55,403 nucleotides of DNA from positions 1-55,403 of the forward strand of contig JAEUQE010000026.1 in assembly GCA_016789785.1 (NCBI GenBank). Reading direction: 5' to 3'. The notes beneath the pieces are model-generated. The model did not search any database. It saw only the letters and a list, made by a program, of their open reading frames with translations, and was not told the origin of the DNA. The DNA is from Bryobacterales bacterium. Lineage in GTDB: Bacteria > Acidobacteriota > Terriglobia > Bryobacterales > Bryobacteraceae. This document shows positions 17,083 to 25,659 of the stretch, one piece after another. The stretch's first letter is position 1. Each line of letters starts with the position of its first letter. Both the position numbers and the translations under genes were made by a program.

Positions 17083-17537
17083 TCGAGAGTAACCAACACC
17101 TCGCCCGCGTTCACGTTCGCGCCGGTGCGGGCGGCAAGTGCAACCACCTTGCCCGCTTTCGGCGCCTTCATTTCGTTCTGCATCTTCATTGCTTCGACCA
17201 CTACTAGACCCTGTCCAGCTTCCACAGTGGCGCCCATTTCCACAAGCACGCGGACCACTTTCCCCGGCATGGGCGACATCACGTTCTGGCGGCCCTCCGC
17301 ACCGAAACCGGAGCGTCGCGTTCCAGCTTCGCGGGGGTCAATCACTTCGGCGTCCAGCGTCACACCGAGAAGATCTACGCGAATACCCGAGTGGTTCTGC
17401 CACGCCCGCACTTCCACTGATTTCGTCCCGGCCAAGACGGAGTATACGCCGGGCTCGACTTCCAAACAGTCAAAGCCGAGCGCTTCGAGATCCTCAGTCT
17501 TCCAGGTTTCGCCTTCCAGGTTCACCAGGCGCTTCAT
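17079..17537 (-). CDS. Biotin carboxyl carrier (biotin/lipoyl domain) protein
   Basis: A 152-residue carrier. The C-terminal ~75 residues form a biotinyl domain with the modified Lys in EAMKM and a preceding MSPMPGKV. The first ~70 residues are a small beta-rich domain like the linker of acyl-CoA carboxylase alpha subunits, so this looks like the detached C-terminal part of a propionyl- or methylcrotonyl-type alpha chain rather than classic AccB. The start is ATG at 17537, which overlaps the biotin carboxylase stop (ATGA); the upstream ATG at 17570 would extend it into that gene. No carboxyltransferase subunit is in the window. Confidence 0.87.
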   Translation of the reverse strand: MKRLVNLEGETWKTEDLEALGFDCLEVEPGVYSVLAGTKSVEVRAWQNHSGIRVDLLGVTLDAEVIDPREAGTRRSGFGAEGRQNVMSPMPGKVVRVLVEMGATVEAGQGLVVVEAMKMQNEMKAPKAGKVVALAARTGANVNAGEVLVTLE

Positions 17538-19030
17538 CGCATCATCTCCTGCAAGCCTGAGCTGCGCCATCGTGATACGTCCTGCGAGGCGGATTTCGGG
17601 GCAGCGCGCTTTCGCGAATCATGCAAGGCCGCCGTGTAAGCAGCCAGTTGGAGCAGTTCCTTCGAAGGTGGCTGTTCGCTTTGCCGTGCGAAGAACTCTT
17701 CGATGAAGCCGGTGTGCAAATTGCCCGCCGCGAACTCGGGGTCGGCGAGCAACTGGCGGAAGAAGCTCAGATTGGTCTTGATGCCTGCTACCGAATACTC
17801 GTCAATGGCTCGTTCCAGACGTGCGATTGCGGTGGGCCGGTCTTCCGCCCAGACGGCGAGTTTCGCCAGCAGCGGATCGTACTCCATGGGCACCGTCCAA
17901 CCGGGATACACGCCAGAGTCGAGGCGGACGCCGGGTCCCGACGGTTCGCGCAGTTGCAGGATCCTACCCGGCGACGGAAGGAAGTTCATGGATGGATCCT
18001 CGGCGTACACACGGCACTCAATGGCCGAACCTCGCCAGCGAACATCCCTCTGCTTCAAGGTGAGGCGCTGGCCACTGGCGATCTTCAATTGCCATTGCAC
18101 AAGATCGAAGCCGGTGACGAGTTCGGTGATGGGATGCTCCACCTGCAAACGCGTGTTCATCTCGAGGAAGTAGAAGTTGCGGTTGGAATCGACGAGGAAC
18201 TCGCAGGTGCCGGCATTGTAGTAACCAGCGGCTCGCGCAACTTTCACCGCGGCCTCGCCCATGGCTTCACGCAACTCGGGGTATTGCAGCATCACAGGCG
18301 ACGGCGACTCCTCGATCACCTTCTGGTGGCGGCGCTGGATGGAGCACTCACGCTCGCCCAGGTGGATCATGTGCCCGTGCTGATCGCCGAGCACTTGAAT
18401 CTCGATGTGCCGCGGCTTGGACACCAACTTCTCGATGTACACCGCGTCGCTCTTGAAGGAACGCTCGGCTTCGCTGGCGGCGTCGCGCAGTGCGGACTCA
18501 AGGTCAGCCTCACGATCAACTCGGCGCATGCCTTTGCCACCGCCGCCCGCGGAAGCCTTCAGCAGCACCGGATAGCCGATGTCGCGCACGATGCGGCGTG
18601 CTTCCTCGACGTTGGTCACCGCCTGCTCAGTGCCCGGAACCACGGGTACGCCGGCGGCGATCGCAAGCTGCCGGGCCGCGGTCTTCGACCCGAGTTTCGA
18701 GATCGAGTCGCCCGATGGCCCGATAAACACGAGCCCTACGGCATGGCACGCATCCGCGAAATTCGCGTTCTCACTCAGAAATCCGTAGCCGGGATGAATA
18801 GCCTCGGCGCCGGTTTGCCTCGCGGCATCCAGGATGCGGCTGATGCGCAGATAACTTTCGGCGGAGATGGATGGACCGATGTGCACAGCCTCATCTGCCA
18901 TGCGAACGGCAAGCGAAGCGCGGTCGGCATCGGAGTAGACAGCCACGCTTTGGATCTTGGCCTCACGAAGTGCGCGAATCACGCGGCAGGCGATCTCGCC
19001 CCGATTCGCGACCAGAACTTTTCGGAACAT
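17534..19030 (-). CDS. accC: Biotin carboxylase subunit (AccC-like)
   Basis: A 498-residue ATP-grasp enzyme that carboxylates the biotin of a carrier using bicarbonate and ATP. It starts [16 protein letters not shown]. It has the Gly-rich ATP loop [12 protein letters not shown], the biotin-carboxylase signature around [14 protein letters not shown] and the C-terminal [11 protein letters not shown]. About 45 residues beyond the usual AccC end remain, consistent with a split acyl-CoA carboxylase alpha chain. The start at 19030 was taken because it begins the conserved N-terminus; the frame opens further upstream without similarity. Only 31 bp separate it from the divergent dehydratase gene. Confidence 0.92.
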   Translation of the reverse strand: MFRKVLVANRGEIACRVIRALREAKIQSVAVYSDADRASLAVRMADEAVHIGPSISAESYLRISRILDAARQTGAEAIHPGYGFLSENANFADACHAVGLVFIGPSGDSISKLGSKTAARQLAIAAGVPVVPGTEQAVTNVEEARRIVRDIGYPVLLKASAGGGGKGMRRVDREADLESALRDAASEAERSFKSDAVYIEKLVSKPRHIEIQVLGDQHGHMIHLGERECSIQRRHQKVIEESPSPVMLQYPELREAMGEAAVKVARAAGYYNAGTCEFLVDSNRNFYFLEMNTRLQVEHPITELVTGFDLVQWQLKIASGQRLTLKQRDVRWRGSAIECRVYAEDPSMNFLPSPGRILQLREPSGPGVRLDSGVYPGWTVPMEYDPLLAKLAVWAEDRPTAIARLERAIDEYSVAGIKTNLSFFRQLLADPEFAAGNLHTGFIEEFFARQSEQPPSKELLQLAAYTAALHDSRKRAAPKSASQDVSRWRSSGLQEMMR

Positions 19031-19061
19031 TGCACGGTGATTGTAGCAGTAGAATACACGC

Positions 19062-20321
19062 ATGCGCAGACGCACCGCACTTTCCCTGCTTGGGTCCATG
19101 CCCCTGCTTGGCAGACCCGCGAAGCTGGTCATTCAAGATGTCGAGATCGTTCGCCTGGAGGGACGCCGTCAGGGGCAGGCCGGCATTGTCGACCGGCAGC
19201 ACCAGGTGCAGCCGAACCACATCTACGAAGAGCTTCGGCCGAAGGTATATCGCGACATGCCGCAACCGGGCACGCCCGCTCCCGCACCCATGTCGGCGCT
19301 ATATCTGAAGATCCGCAGTGTCGAAGGAGTGGAGGGTGTTTACGGTCCCGTCGACAAAGAAGCCGCGATCGTCGTATTGGAACAACTTCGCAATTTCCTG
19401 AAGGGCAAGGACGGGCTGGCGGGTGAGACGCTGTGGGACCAGTTGTACCGGTTGAACCGGCACTCCACGCGTGGCCACTTCATGATGGCGATCTCTGCCG
19501 TGGACAATGCGCTGTGGGATCTGCGGGGCCGCTACTTCGAGACTCCGGTGTACCGTTTGCTCGGCGGGCCGACGCGGGCAAAGGTAGAGGCGTACGGCAG
19601 TTGCCTGGGATTCTCGGTGCAGCCCGATGCCGTGCGTAACAAGTGCGTGGAACTGAAGAATCTCGGCTTTCGCAATCAGAAGTGGTTCATCGCCTTTGGG
19701 CCGGGCGACGGCATGGAAGGAATGGCGCGCAACGTGGAACTGGTTCGCACTCTGCGCGAATCGTTGGGAGAAAGCGTCGAGATCATGTTTGATGCGTTCA
19801 TGGGATGGCATCTCGACTACGCGATCGGGTGGGCGAAGCGTGTGGAGCAGTACCGGCCACGGTGGATTGAGGAGGCGTTCGCGATTGAGAAGATTGAGAG
19901 CTTTGCGGCGCTGCGGCGGGCGACGAGCGTGCCGGTTGCCTCGGGCGAGCATTTCTACGGGCGCTGGCATGCTCACGAGTATTTGAAGGCGGGCGCGATC
20001 AGCGTGGTGCAGGCGGATCCGGAGTGGTGCGGCGGAGTGAGTGAACTGGTGAAGATCTGCTCGCTGGCGTCGCTGTACGATGCGCAGGTGATTCCGCATG
20101 GCCACAGCCTGCATTCGGCGCTGCACGTGGTGGCCAGCCAGCCACCGATGACGTGTCCGCTGGTGGAATATCTGATCACGAAGATGCGGTCGTACTATCA
20201 CTTCGAGAAGCACTCGCTTGCGCCGGTGAACGGGATGATCGATCTGCCGGACCGCCCGGGATTCGGCATCGAGTTCGATCCGGCGAAGGTGGAGAAGCAG
20301 ACGCTGTTTCGTGTTGGTTAG
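19062..20321 (+). CDS. Enolase-superfamily (mandelate racemase/muconate lactonizing) dehydratase
   Basis: A 419-residue protein with an N-terminal capping domain and a (beta/alpha)7-barrel. Visible catalytic elements are the metal ligands in MFDAF, IEEAF and SGEHF and the His in IPHGHS. Sugar-acid dehydratases such as rhamnonate dehydratase have this arrangement and the late position of the His; the substrate here cannot be named. A short N-terminal hydrophobic stretch after MRRR could be a weak export signal or just the start. It is divergent from the biotin carboxylase gene across 31 bp, so their promoters must overlap. The stop codon lies within a run of GGTTARGCC repeats. Confidence 0.83.
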   Translation: MRRRTALSLLGSMPLLGRPAKLVIQDVEIVRLEGRRQGQAGIVDRQHQVQPNHIYEELRPKVYRDMPQPGTPAPAPMSALYLKIRSVEGVEGVYGPVDKEAAIVVLEQLRNFLKGKDGLAGETLWDQLYRLNRHSTRGHFMMAISAVDNALWDLRGRYFETPVYRLLGGPTRAKVEAYGSCLGFSVQPDAVRNKCVELKNLGFRNQKWFIAFGPGDGMEGMARNVELVRTLRESLGESVEIMFDAFMGWHLDYAIGWAKRVEQYRPRWIEEAFAIEKIESFAALRRATSVPVASGEHFYGRWHAHEYLKAGAISVVQADPEWCGGVSELVKICSLASLYDAQVIPHGHSLHSALHVVASQPPMTCPLVEYLITKMRSYYHFEKHSLAPVNGMIDLPDRPGFGIEFDPAKVEKQTLFRVG

Positions 20322-20354
20322 GCCATGGTTAAGCCGGTTAAGCCAGGTTAGGCC
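20316..20354. repeat. Four tandem copies of GGTTARGCC
   Basis: The 9-mer GGTTAGGCC or GGTTAAGCC occurs four times with 0-2 bp between copies (starting 20316, 20327, 20336 and 20346). The first copy contains the TAG stop of the dehydratase gene. Confidence 0.75.
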
Positions 20355-20365
20355 GTGATTACCCC

Positions 20366-20626
20366 TTGACAACGGTGACAGATCGGGCACTCGCCGAATG
20401 GGAGCACCTCTTCTGCGTTCTCCTGTGGACGGGGGTTCAAGCTGTCGTCCACGCCAGCACTGGGGCCACGGTGCCGGTTGCTCATGATCCTTGGAATTCT
20501 GGCCGTGCGCGCCGGCCCGGCGCGAATCACTACATTCATCTGTCACAGCCCGCCGTTGTTGCGAACGCGATTCGCGAGGTTGTGCGGGCGAGCCGCACCA
20601 TGAGGCCCGCCCCAGCGCCTCAGTAG
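20366..20626 (+). pseudogene. Alpha/beta-hydrolase C-terminal remnant
   Basis: The frame ends with GANHYIHLSQPAVVANAIRE followed by VVRASR and a stop. This is the typical tail of an alpha/beta-hydrolase, including the catalytic His (HY/FIHL-xQP) and final helix. Nothing upstream in this frame supplies the Ser nucleophile, acid or fold; the only start is a TTG at 20366. It reads as a decayed 3' fragment in the 393-bp gap between the dehydratase and the nitroreductase. The minus strand of the same gap also has a short Cys-rich frame end (FGECPICHRCQG), which I do not call. Confidence 0.4.
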
Positions 20627-20635
20627 CGATGAGAA

Positions 20636-20657
20636 CGGGCGGTCGCGATCCCGCCCG
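20636..20657. repeat. Short inverted repeat, CGCGAT-loop family
   Basis: Arms CGGGCGG and CCGCCCG flank TCGCGATC. It is related to the element at 16098-16117, with arm changes that keep pairing. It lies just past the hydrolase remnant and 58 bp before the end of the nitroreductase gene. Confidence 0.5.
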
Positions 20658-20714
20658 GAGAATAGACCTTCCGCACGTCCGCCACACGATTGGCGGCGGT
20701 TACATCGGAGCCGT

Positions 20715-21830
20715 TCAGGACAACACGGCTTCAACTGGGCGGCGCAACGACCTCGGCATCTCCGGCCCACGGCCGAACCGGATGACAAGATCAGGTCTGC
20801 CACGCGAGATACCGGCTGTCCTTGCGAGCTGTGACCTGAGTGACGTGACTTCCACCGGTTGATTCAGGTGAGCCGTCCGAACATCCATCGCCGTGGCTTG
20901 CAACGCAAACCGCTGAAAGGCTCGCCCGGCCTCGATCCAGTGATTCTTGTCCTCCCGCTCGGAAACAAACACCGCGATACCGGCTGAGCTTCGTACCTGC
21001 CGCGCGTACTTGTCGTTCTCGGCCCCTTCGGTGAAAAAGAAATCGAACATCAGACCGCCAAGCCAACTCGGAACAAACGGGTTGCCGGAAGAGCCTGCAA
21101 ACAGCCCGTCGCCCTGTCTTGCGGCTTGCCCTGCGTCGAATCGCAGCCACTCTCTGAGTTCGCGCACGAATGCCGGGTCCCGCATCTGTGCCGTGTTTCC
21201 CTCAACCACGAAACCAAGCACTTGCTCCATCGCCTTCCGGTTCGTGAGCAAATGAACCTGGACACCATTACCGGAGCCGGCTGTCTCCAGAAGCTTCAAT
21301 TCGTCGTTGGAAACAGACTTGGCATCGAACTCACCCCTGGTCGACTGGCGGCGCGGGATCGCCTCGAACAGCGGCCTTCGCACCTCGGTTGCGCGCTCAA
21401 GGGTGATGTCCAACCGGTCTGCCGTTCCTGTCTTGAAAGCAACTTCGCATCGGAAGCCCATCGCCGCCGCTGCCTGCACAAAGTTCTCGGCAGCGCAACC
21501 GAGGCTCACAAAGAGGTGGTGATCGTCGGGATCAACAACAGGGCATCGCCGCTGATAGTCCGGCAGAATCGAAACGATCCGGTCACCCAGCCGGAACTTC
21601 CAGCACTGGGTGTTGTGACTGGACGGTGCAAGAGTTGCGTAACGCACCAGTTCACGCATGAGGGCGGGCGTATCGCGAGAGCTGCGTTCACCGTGACGCC
21701 AAATCCGCCTTACAGCCTGATCATATTCCGAACTGCCTTTGTTGACGGAGTGGAAAGCAAGAACTCCGGTGACGCCAAGACCGGTAGCCACGGCAGTTGT
21801 GATGACCTTCCTTCTCCTCAACAATTGCAT
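20715..21830 (-). CDS. Acg-type nitroreductase-family FMN oxidoreductase
   Basis: A 371-residue protein of the Acg branch of the nitroreductase family. PSSHNTQCWKF is the conserved FMN-binding opening, and GRAFQRFALQATAM plus RPDLVIRFGRGP mark the second half. The N-terminus (MQLLRRRKVITTAVATGLG) has three arginines and a hydrophobic stretch, consistent with Tat export or membrane anchoring. Acg-type proteins in mycobacteria lack nitroreductase activity and may sequester flavin; the function here is unknown. The start is ATG at 21830, because the ~52 upstream residues in frame are low-quality. It is divergent from the serine hydrolase across 193 bp. Confidence 0.82.
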   Translation of the reverse strand: MQLLRRRKVITTAVATGLGVTGVLAFHSVNKGSSEYDQAVRRIWRHGERSSRDTPALMRELVRYATLAPSSHNTQCWKFRLGDRIVSILPDYQRRCPVVDPDDHHLFVSLGCAAENFVQAAAAMGFRCEVAFKTGTADRLDITLERATEVRRPLFEAIPRRQSTRGEFDAKSVSNDELKLLETAGSGNGVQVHLLTNRKAMEQVLGFVVEGNTAQMRDPAFVRELREWLRFDAGQAARQGDGLFAGSSGNPFVPSWLGGLMFDFFFTEGAENDKYARQVRSSAGIAVFVSEREDKNHWIEAGRAFQRFALQATAMDVRTAHLNQPVEVTSLRSQLARTAGISRGRPDLVIRFGRGPEMPRSLRRPVEAVLS

Positions 21831-22023
21831 CGCGCGTACCCCGTCACTGCGGATGATTTCAATACTCGCGACTTCGGATACGCGCAAGTGGACGCGACCC
21901 TTTGCGCTCGATCTCACGCAGAGCCCCGATGCCGGCTGGCTTGCAGTTGCTTCGCTGGAGTCGCACACCGCGCCCACTCCAACCAACCCCGCGTGTTACC
22001 GTAGTCCCGTAGAAGGATTTCCA

Positions 22024-23208
22024 ATGCCACTTACCCGACGGGGGTTCTCTTCCATGTCTCTCGCAGCAATTGGCGCAATCGCCGCCCCCGCTCAGCAACT
22101 CGACCGCGTCCTTCGCGAGGCCATCCAACGCAATGGAGTCCCCGCCGTCGCCGCCACTGTCGCCAATGCCAGCGAAATCCTCTACACTGGCGCCTTCGGC
22201 ATTCGCGACTCCGCTTCCCGCCAGCCCGTCACCCCGGACTCCATCTTCCAAATCGCGTCCATGACGAAAGCCATCACCTGCGCCGCCGCCCTCCAGTTAG
22301 TCGACCAGGAGAAACTCAGCCTGGACACGCCACTTTCCAGGTATCTCCCCGAGTACGCCAGCCCCCAGGTGCTTGATGGCTTCCACTCCTCCGGCAAACC
22401 CATCCTTCGCCCCGCCAAGCGCCCCATCACCTTGCGCCATCTGCTTACCCACACCGGGGGCTTCGCCTACGACCTCTGGAACGCCGATCTGCGCCGCCTC
22501 AACCTCAGCCCGCACAAAACTCCCATCCCTCCCCTCATGACCGATCCCGGCACCCGCTGGGAATACGGCACCAACATCGACCAAATCGGCCGCATGGTCG
22601 AAATCGCCTCCGGCCAGACACTGGAAGCCTATTTCCAGAAGCACTTACTCGGACCACTCGGCATGCCGGACACGAGTTACATCCTCCCGGAGGCGAAGTT
22701 ACCCCGCAAAGTAAGATATTGGTCGCGCGAGAACGGTGGCCCGCTCAAGGAAGATCCCTTCACCCCGCCCGCGCCCCCGAAATCCTTCAACGGCGGCGGC
22801 GGCTTGTACTCCACAACCGGCGACTACGTGAAGTTCATGCAGTTGATCCTTCGCGGCGGCGCGCCCGGTGTGCTCAGCCCGGCAATGGTCGATGCCATGT
22901 CCCGCAATCAGACCGGCGCACTCCCGGCGGGTAAGATGAAGACGGCAAACCCCGGCCGTTCTTCCGACGTCGACTTTCATCCTGGCGTCGATGACGGCTT
23001 TACGTTCGGCTTCCTCATCAACACGCGCGCCTACTCGAAAGGCCGGTCCGCCGGCAGTCTCGCCTGGGCGGGCTTGTACAACACCTTCTATTGGATCGAC
23101 CCGGTGAAGTCGCTCTGCGCGACCGTCATGATGCAGTTCCTTCCCTTCTGCGACCAATCGGCCATGGCTGTCCTGCGCGCGTTCGAAGAAGCGGTTTACG
23201 CAGCCTGA
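22024..23208 (+). CDS. Exported beta-lactamase-family serine hydrolase (class C/EstB type)
   Basis: A 394-residue protein. The N-terminus MPLTRRGFSSMSLAAIGAIA is a Tat-like signal. The active-site Ser-x-x-Lys is in IASMTKAIT, the Tyr-x-Asn in WEYGTN and a late WAGLYNTF replaces the third motif. Such enzymes are esterases or D-aminopeptidases rather than antibiotic beta-lactamases. The frame is open for a further 95 codons upstream, but the Tat start at 22024 marks the real gene. It is followed after 32 bp by the glucuronoyl esterase on the same strand, so the two may be co-expressed in plant polymer breakdown. Confidence 0.85.
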   Translation: MPLTRRGFSSMSLAAIGAIAAPAQQLDRVLREAIQRNGVPAVAATVANASEILYTGAFGIRDSASRQPVTPDSIFQIASMTKAITCAAALQLVDQEKLSLDTPLSRYLPEYASPQVLDGFHSSGKPILRPAKRPITLRHLLTHTGGFAYDLWNADLRRLNLSPHKTPIPPLMTDPGTRWEYGTNIDQIGRMVEIASGQTLEAYFQKHLLGPLGMPDTSYILPEAKLPRKVRYWSRENGGPLKEDPFTPPAPPKSFNGGGGLYSTTGDYVKFMQLILRGGAPGVLSPAMVDAMSRNQTGALPAGKMKTANPGRSSDVDFHPGVDDGFTFGFLINTRAYSKGRSAGSLAWAGLYNTFYWIDPVKSLCATVMMQFLPFCDQSAMAVLRAFEEAVYAA

Positions 23209-23240
23209 CCCGTCCGCAGCCAATCCGGTACCATGATCCA

Positions 23241-24575
23241 ATGTCGCCCAGAACAGCCTTGCTGCTGCTCCTCCCGATCCTCGCCATCCCCACCGTCCTC
23301 GCCCAAATCGCCGACTCCCCCGATGACACCGTCGCGGGCATCCCCGTCAACTACACCGAATCCAAAGCCGGCGCGTACACCCTCCCCGATCTGCTGACGC
23401 TCACCAACGGCCGCCCCTTGAAAGACGCCAGGACTTGGCGCACCCAGCGCCGCCCCGAGATCCACAGACTCATCGAAGAGCACTGGTTCGGCCGCGCCCC
23501 ATCGCGCCCCAAAGAGATGATCTTCGAGGTCACCGAAAAGTCCGGTGCCGCTTTCGATGGCAAGGCGATCCGCCGCCAGGTCACGATCTACTTCTCGAAG
23601 GAACCGGCCGGCCCCCGCATGGATCTCCTGATCTACCTGCCTGCGCGCGCCAACAACCCGGTTCCCGTCTTTCTCAACATGAGCTTCTTCGCGAACAACT
23701 TCGCGGTCATAGACCCGGACGTTCGAAAGGGCCGCCGCTGGGATCGGGAAACACGCACACAAGTCCCGGCCGATGTCGCTCCCGTGATCCCAAACCCGGC
23801 CGCGGGCAAGAATCCCCCTCGCCGCCGTGGATTTCCTGTCGAACTGTTCCTTGATCAGGGGATCGCAGTCGCCACCTTCAACAAAGACGACCTTGCCCCC
23901 GACTTCACCGGCTCGGAAGCAATGGGCGTCAAAGCCCTCTTCCTCAGACCCGGTCAAGCCAAGCCGGCGGACAACGAATGGGGAGCCATCGCAGCCTGGG
24001 CATGGGGCGCAAGCCGCGCCCTCGACTACTTCGAGACCGACCCCGCCATCGACGCAGCGCGCGTCGCCATTCACGGCGTCTCCCGCCTCGGCAAAACCGC
24101 ATTATGGGCCGGCGCCTCCGACGAACGCTTCGCCATGGTCATTGCAAGCTGTTCCGGCGAGGGTGGCGCGGCCATCGCCCGCCGCAATTACGGGGAGACC
24201 CTGGCCCACATGTCAGCGCCCACCCGATATCCCTACCAATTCGCACCCAATTACGCACAATACGCCAGCAAAGTGCACGAATGGCCCGTCGACGCCCACA
24301 TGCTGCTCGCCATGATCGCCCCCCGGCCCTTACTTCTCCAAACCGGCAACACGGACAAGTGGTCGGACCCTTATGGCGAATTCCTCGCCGCCGTCGCCGC
24401 TGAGCCCGTCTACCAGTTACTTGGCAAAAAGGGCCTCGGAACTACCAAACTCCCTCCTCCCGGCCAGGCCGTCTTCCACGACATCGGCTACTTGATGCAT
24501 GACGGCGGACACGGCACCGTCCCCTCGGACTACGAAGCCTATGTCCAATTCTGCAAACTGCACTGGAAACACTAA
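23241..24575 (+). CDS. CE15 glucuronoyl esterase-like exported hydrolase
   Basis: A 444-residue protein with signal peptide (ALLLLLPILAIPTVLAQ). The nucleophile motif GVSRLGKTALWAG is the CE15 signature, and SGEGG and a C-terminal HDGGHG supply likely acid and His residues. CE15 enzymes cut ester bonds between lignin alcohols and the glucuronic acid of xylan. The N-terminal part has an LPDLLTLTNGRPLKDARTW stretch as in bacterial CE15 proteins. It follows the serine hydrolase by 32 bp. This suggests lignocellulose use. Substrate unproven. Confidence 0.87.
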   Translation: MSPRTALLLLLPILAIPTVLAQIADSPDDTVAGIPVNYTESKAGAYTLPDLLTLTNGRPLKDARTWRTQRRPEIHRLIEEHWFGRAPSRPKEMIFEVTEKSGAAFDGKAIRRQVTIYFSKEPAGPRMDLLIYLPARANNPVPVFLNMSFFANNFAVIDPDVRKGRRWDRETRTQVPADVAPVIPNPAAGKNPPRRRGFPVELFLDQGIAVATFNKDDLAPDFTGSEAMGVKALFLRPGQAKPADNEWGAIAAWAWGASRALDYFETDPAIDAARVAIHGVSRLGKTALWAGASDERFAMVIASCSGEGGAAIARRNYGETLAHMSAPTRYPYQFAPNYAQYASKVHEWPVDAHMLLAMIAPRPLLLQTGNTDKWSDPYGEFLAAVAAEPVYQLLGKKGLGTTKLPPPGQAVFHDIGYLMHDGGHGTVPSDYEAYVQFCKLHWKH

Positions 24576-24692
24576 GTTGATGGGCTACTACCGATGCCCG
24601 ATTCCGTCAAACGGCGACTTCTGTGCCCGCGCTTTCCAGGCCCGAATCTAAGTACCGTCCTTCGCGGCGGAAGACTGCCAGGCGCGCAGCCC

Positions 24693-25586
24693 TCAAAAGT
24701 GCACCTTCGCCGCAACTCCAAGCGTATAGTTGCGGTTCTCCCCACTAAGCATGAGTCCGGCCGACACTCCCTGCTTTGGCGCCCCGACATCCACACCAAG
24801 CGAATACCTCAACTTGGAGTTGAAAGAACTGTCTGAAGCGCGCTGCATCGATCCTCCCACCGAGCCTGTCACCTTCACGTCGACGTTGCTGCACTTGAGC
24901 GGAACCATCACCATCGCTTTTCCATCCAGTTGATTGAGTTTTCCGTTCTCTACCTTGCCGCCCAGTTCCACGCGTGTATCCACCAGTTTGAAGTTATAAC
25001 CCGCATGTGTGTTGAAATCAACCTGACGTTTCGATGGGGCAAACTTCGGAAAATCCGCGCCAAGGTCCAACTGGCCCAGCTTGATCGAGCGCGTCGCCAG
25101 GGAAACGCCTTTCGCAAAATAGTCGCCGACGGTGTCATTCGTCTTGAAATGATACTGTGCAACTGCTCCACCAATTGTCAGAAGGCTCCCGGCGATCAGC
25201 AGCTCTGTCTTGTTGGAGTTAATCCACACCCCCATCGGCGTCTGGCCGAATGTGCTTTTGAGATTCCCCAGGCTTTCATCGAACTTCAGGTAACGGGGGG
25301 ACTGTTTCACGCTTGTGAGCACTGCGTCACCAGCCGCGGATAGGGTCCCCATCGCGATACGCTTGGCTGGCTCGCCCGTTGCGCCGAAATTCTCAAATCT
25401 CGGCATGATACTGCGTCCGGCTTCGACATCAATCAATTCCTGGACACGCCGGTATACGCTTGGCTCACTCAAGGCAAGCGAGATCCTATCTTCGGCGTGC
25501 GTAAGTTCATAGCCGAGCAAATCGATCGAAAGGACGAGAGGCTCCGTTGCAGCCTGAATTAGGTCGCTGTCACTCTTCTCCGGCAT
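24693..25586 (-). CDS. Unrecognised protein with helical N-terminus and beta-barrel-like C-terminus
   Basis: A 297-residue protein that I do not recognise. Residues 1-105 look helical and soluble (LIQAATEPLVLSIDLLGYEL) with no signal peptide. One hydrophobic segment follows at ~128-145 (LLIAGSLLTIGGAVAQYHF). Residues ~165-297 alternate polar and hydrophobic residues with repeated Gly turns and end in VAAKVHF, as outer-membrane beta-barrel strands do. An AAGGAG site 6 nt before the ATG supports the start. It lies 73 bp downstream of the giant repeat protein on the same strand and could be co-transcribed. A barrel without a signal peptide is unusual, so the C-terminal part may be a soluble beta structure. 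Confidence 0.7.
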   Translation of the reverse strand: MPEKSDSDLIQAATEPLVLSIDLLGYELTHAEDRISLALSEPSVYRRVQELIDVEAGRSIMPRFENFGATGEPAKRIAMGTLSAAGDAVLTSVKQSPRYLKFDESLGNLKSTFGQTPMGVWINSNKTELLIAGSLLTIGGAVAQYHFKTNDTVGDYFAKGVSLATRSIKLGQLDLGADFPKFAPSKRQVDFNTHAGYNFKLVDTRVELGGKVENGKLNQLDGKAMVMVPLKCSNVDVKVTGSVGGSMQRASDSSFNSKLRYSLGVDVGAPKQGVSAGLMLSGENRNYTLGVAAKVHF

Positions 25587-25659
25587 TCAAGACTCCTTTT
25601 CGAGCAGCATCAGTATCATCGATCACGGCTCTTCAACACCAAAGGCAAGGTTAATGAGA

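Noticed and set aside
17621..19426. 601-codon open frame antisense to biotin carboxylase
   Set aside because: Shadow of high-GC coding on the other strand, which has complete ATP-grasp and biotin-carboxylase motifs.
20348..20539. Minus-strand 63-codon frame ending FGECPICHRCQG
   Set aside because: The Cys pattern is suggestive, but the upstream residues look non-coding and the frame overlaps the hydrolase remnant.
19299..20687. 462-codon open frame antisense to the enolase-superfamily gene
   Set aside because: The opposite strand has clear catalytic motifs; the antisense product is Arg/His-rich with no domain.
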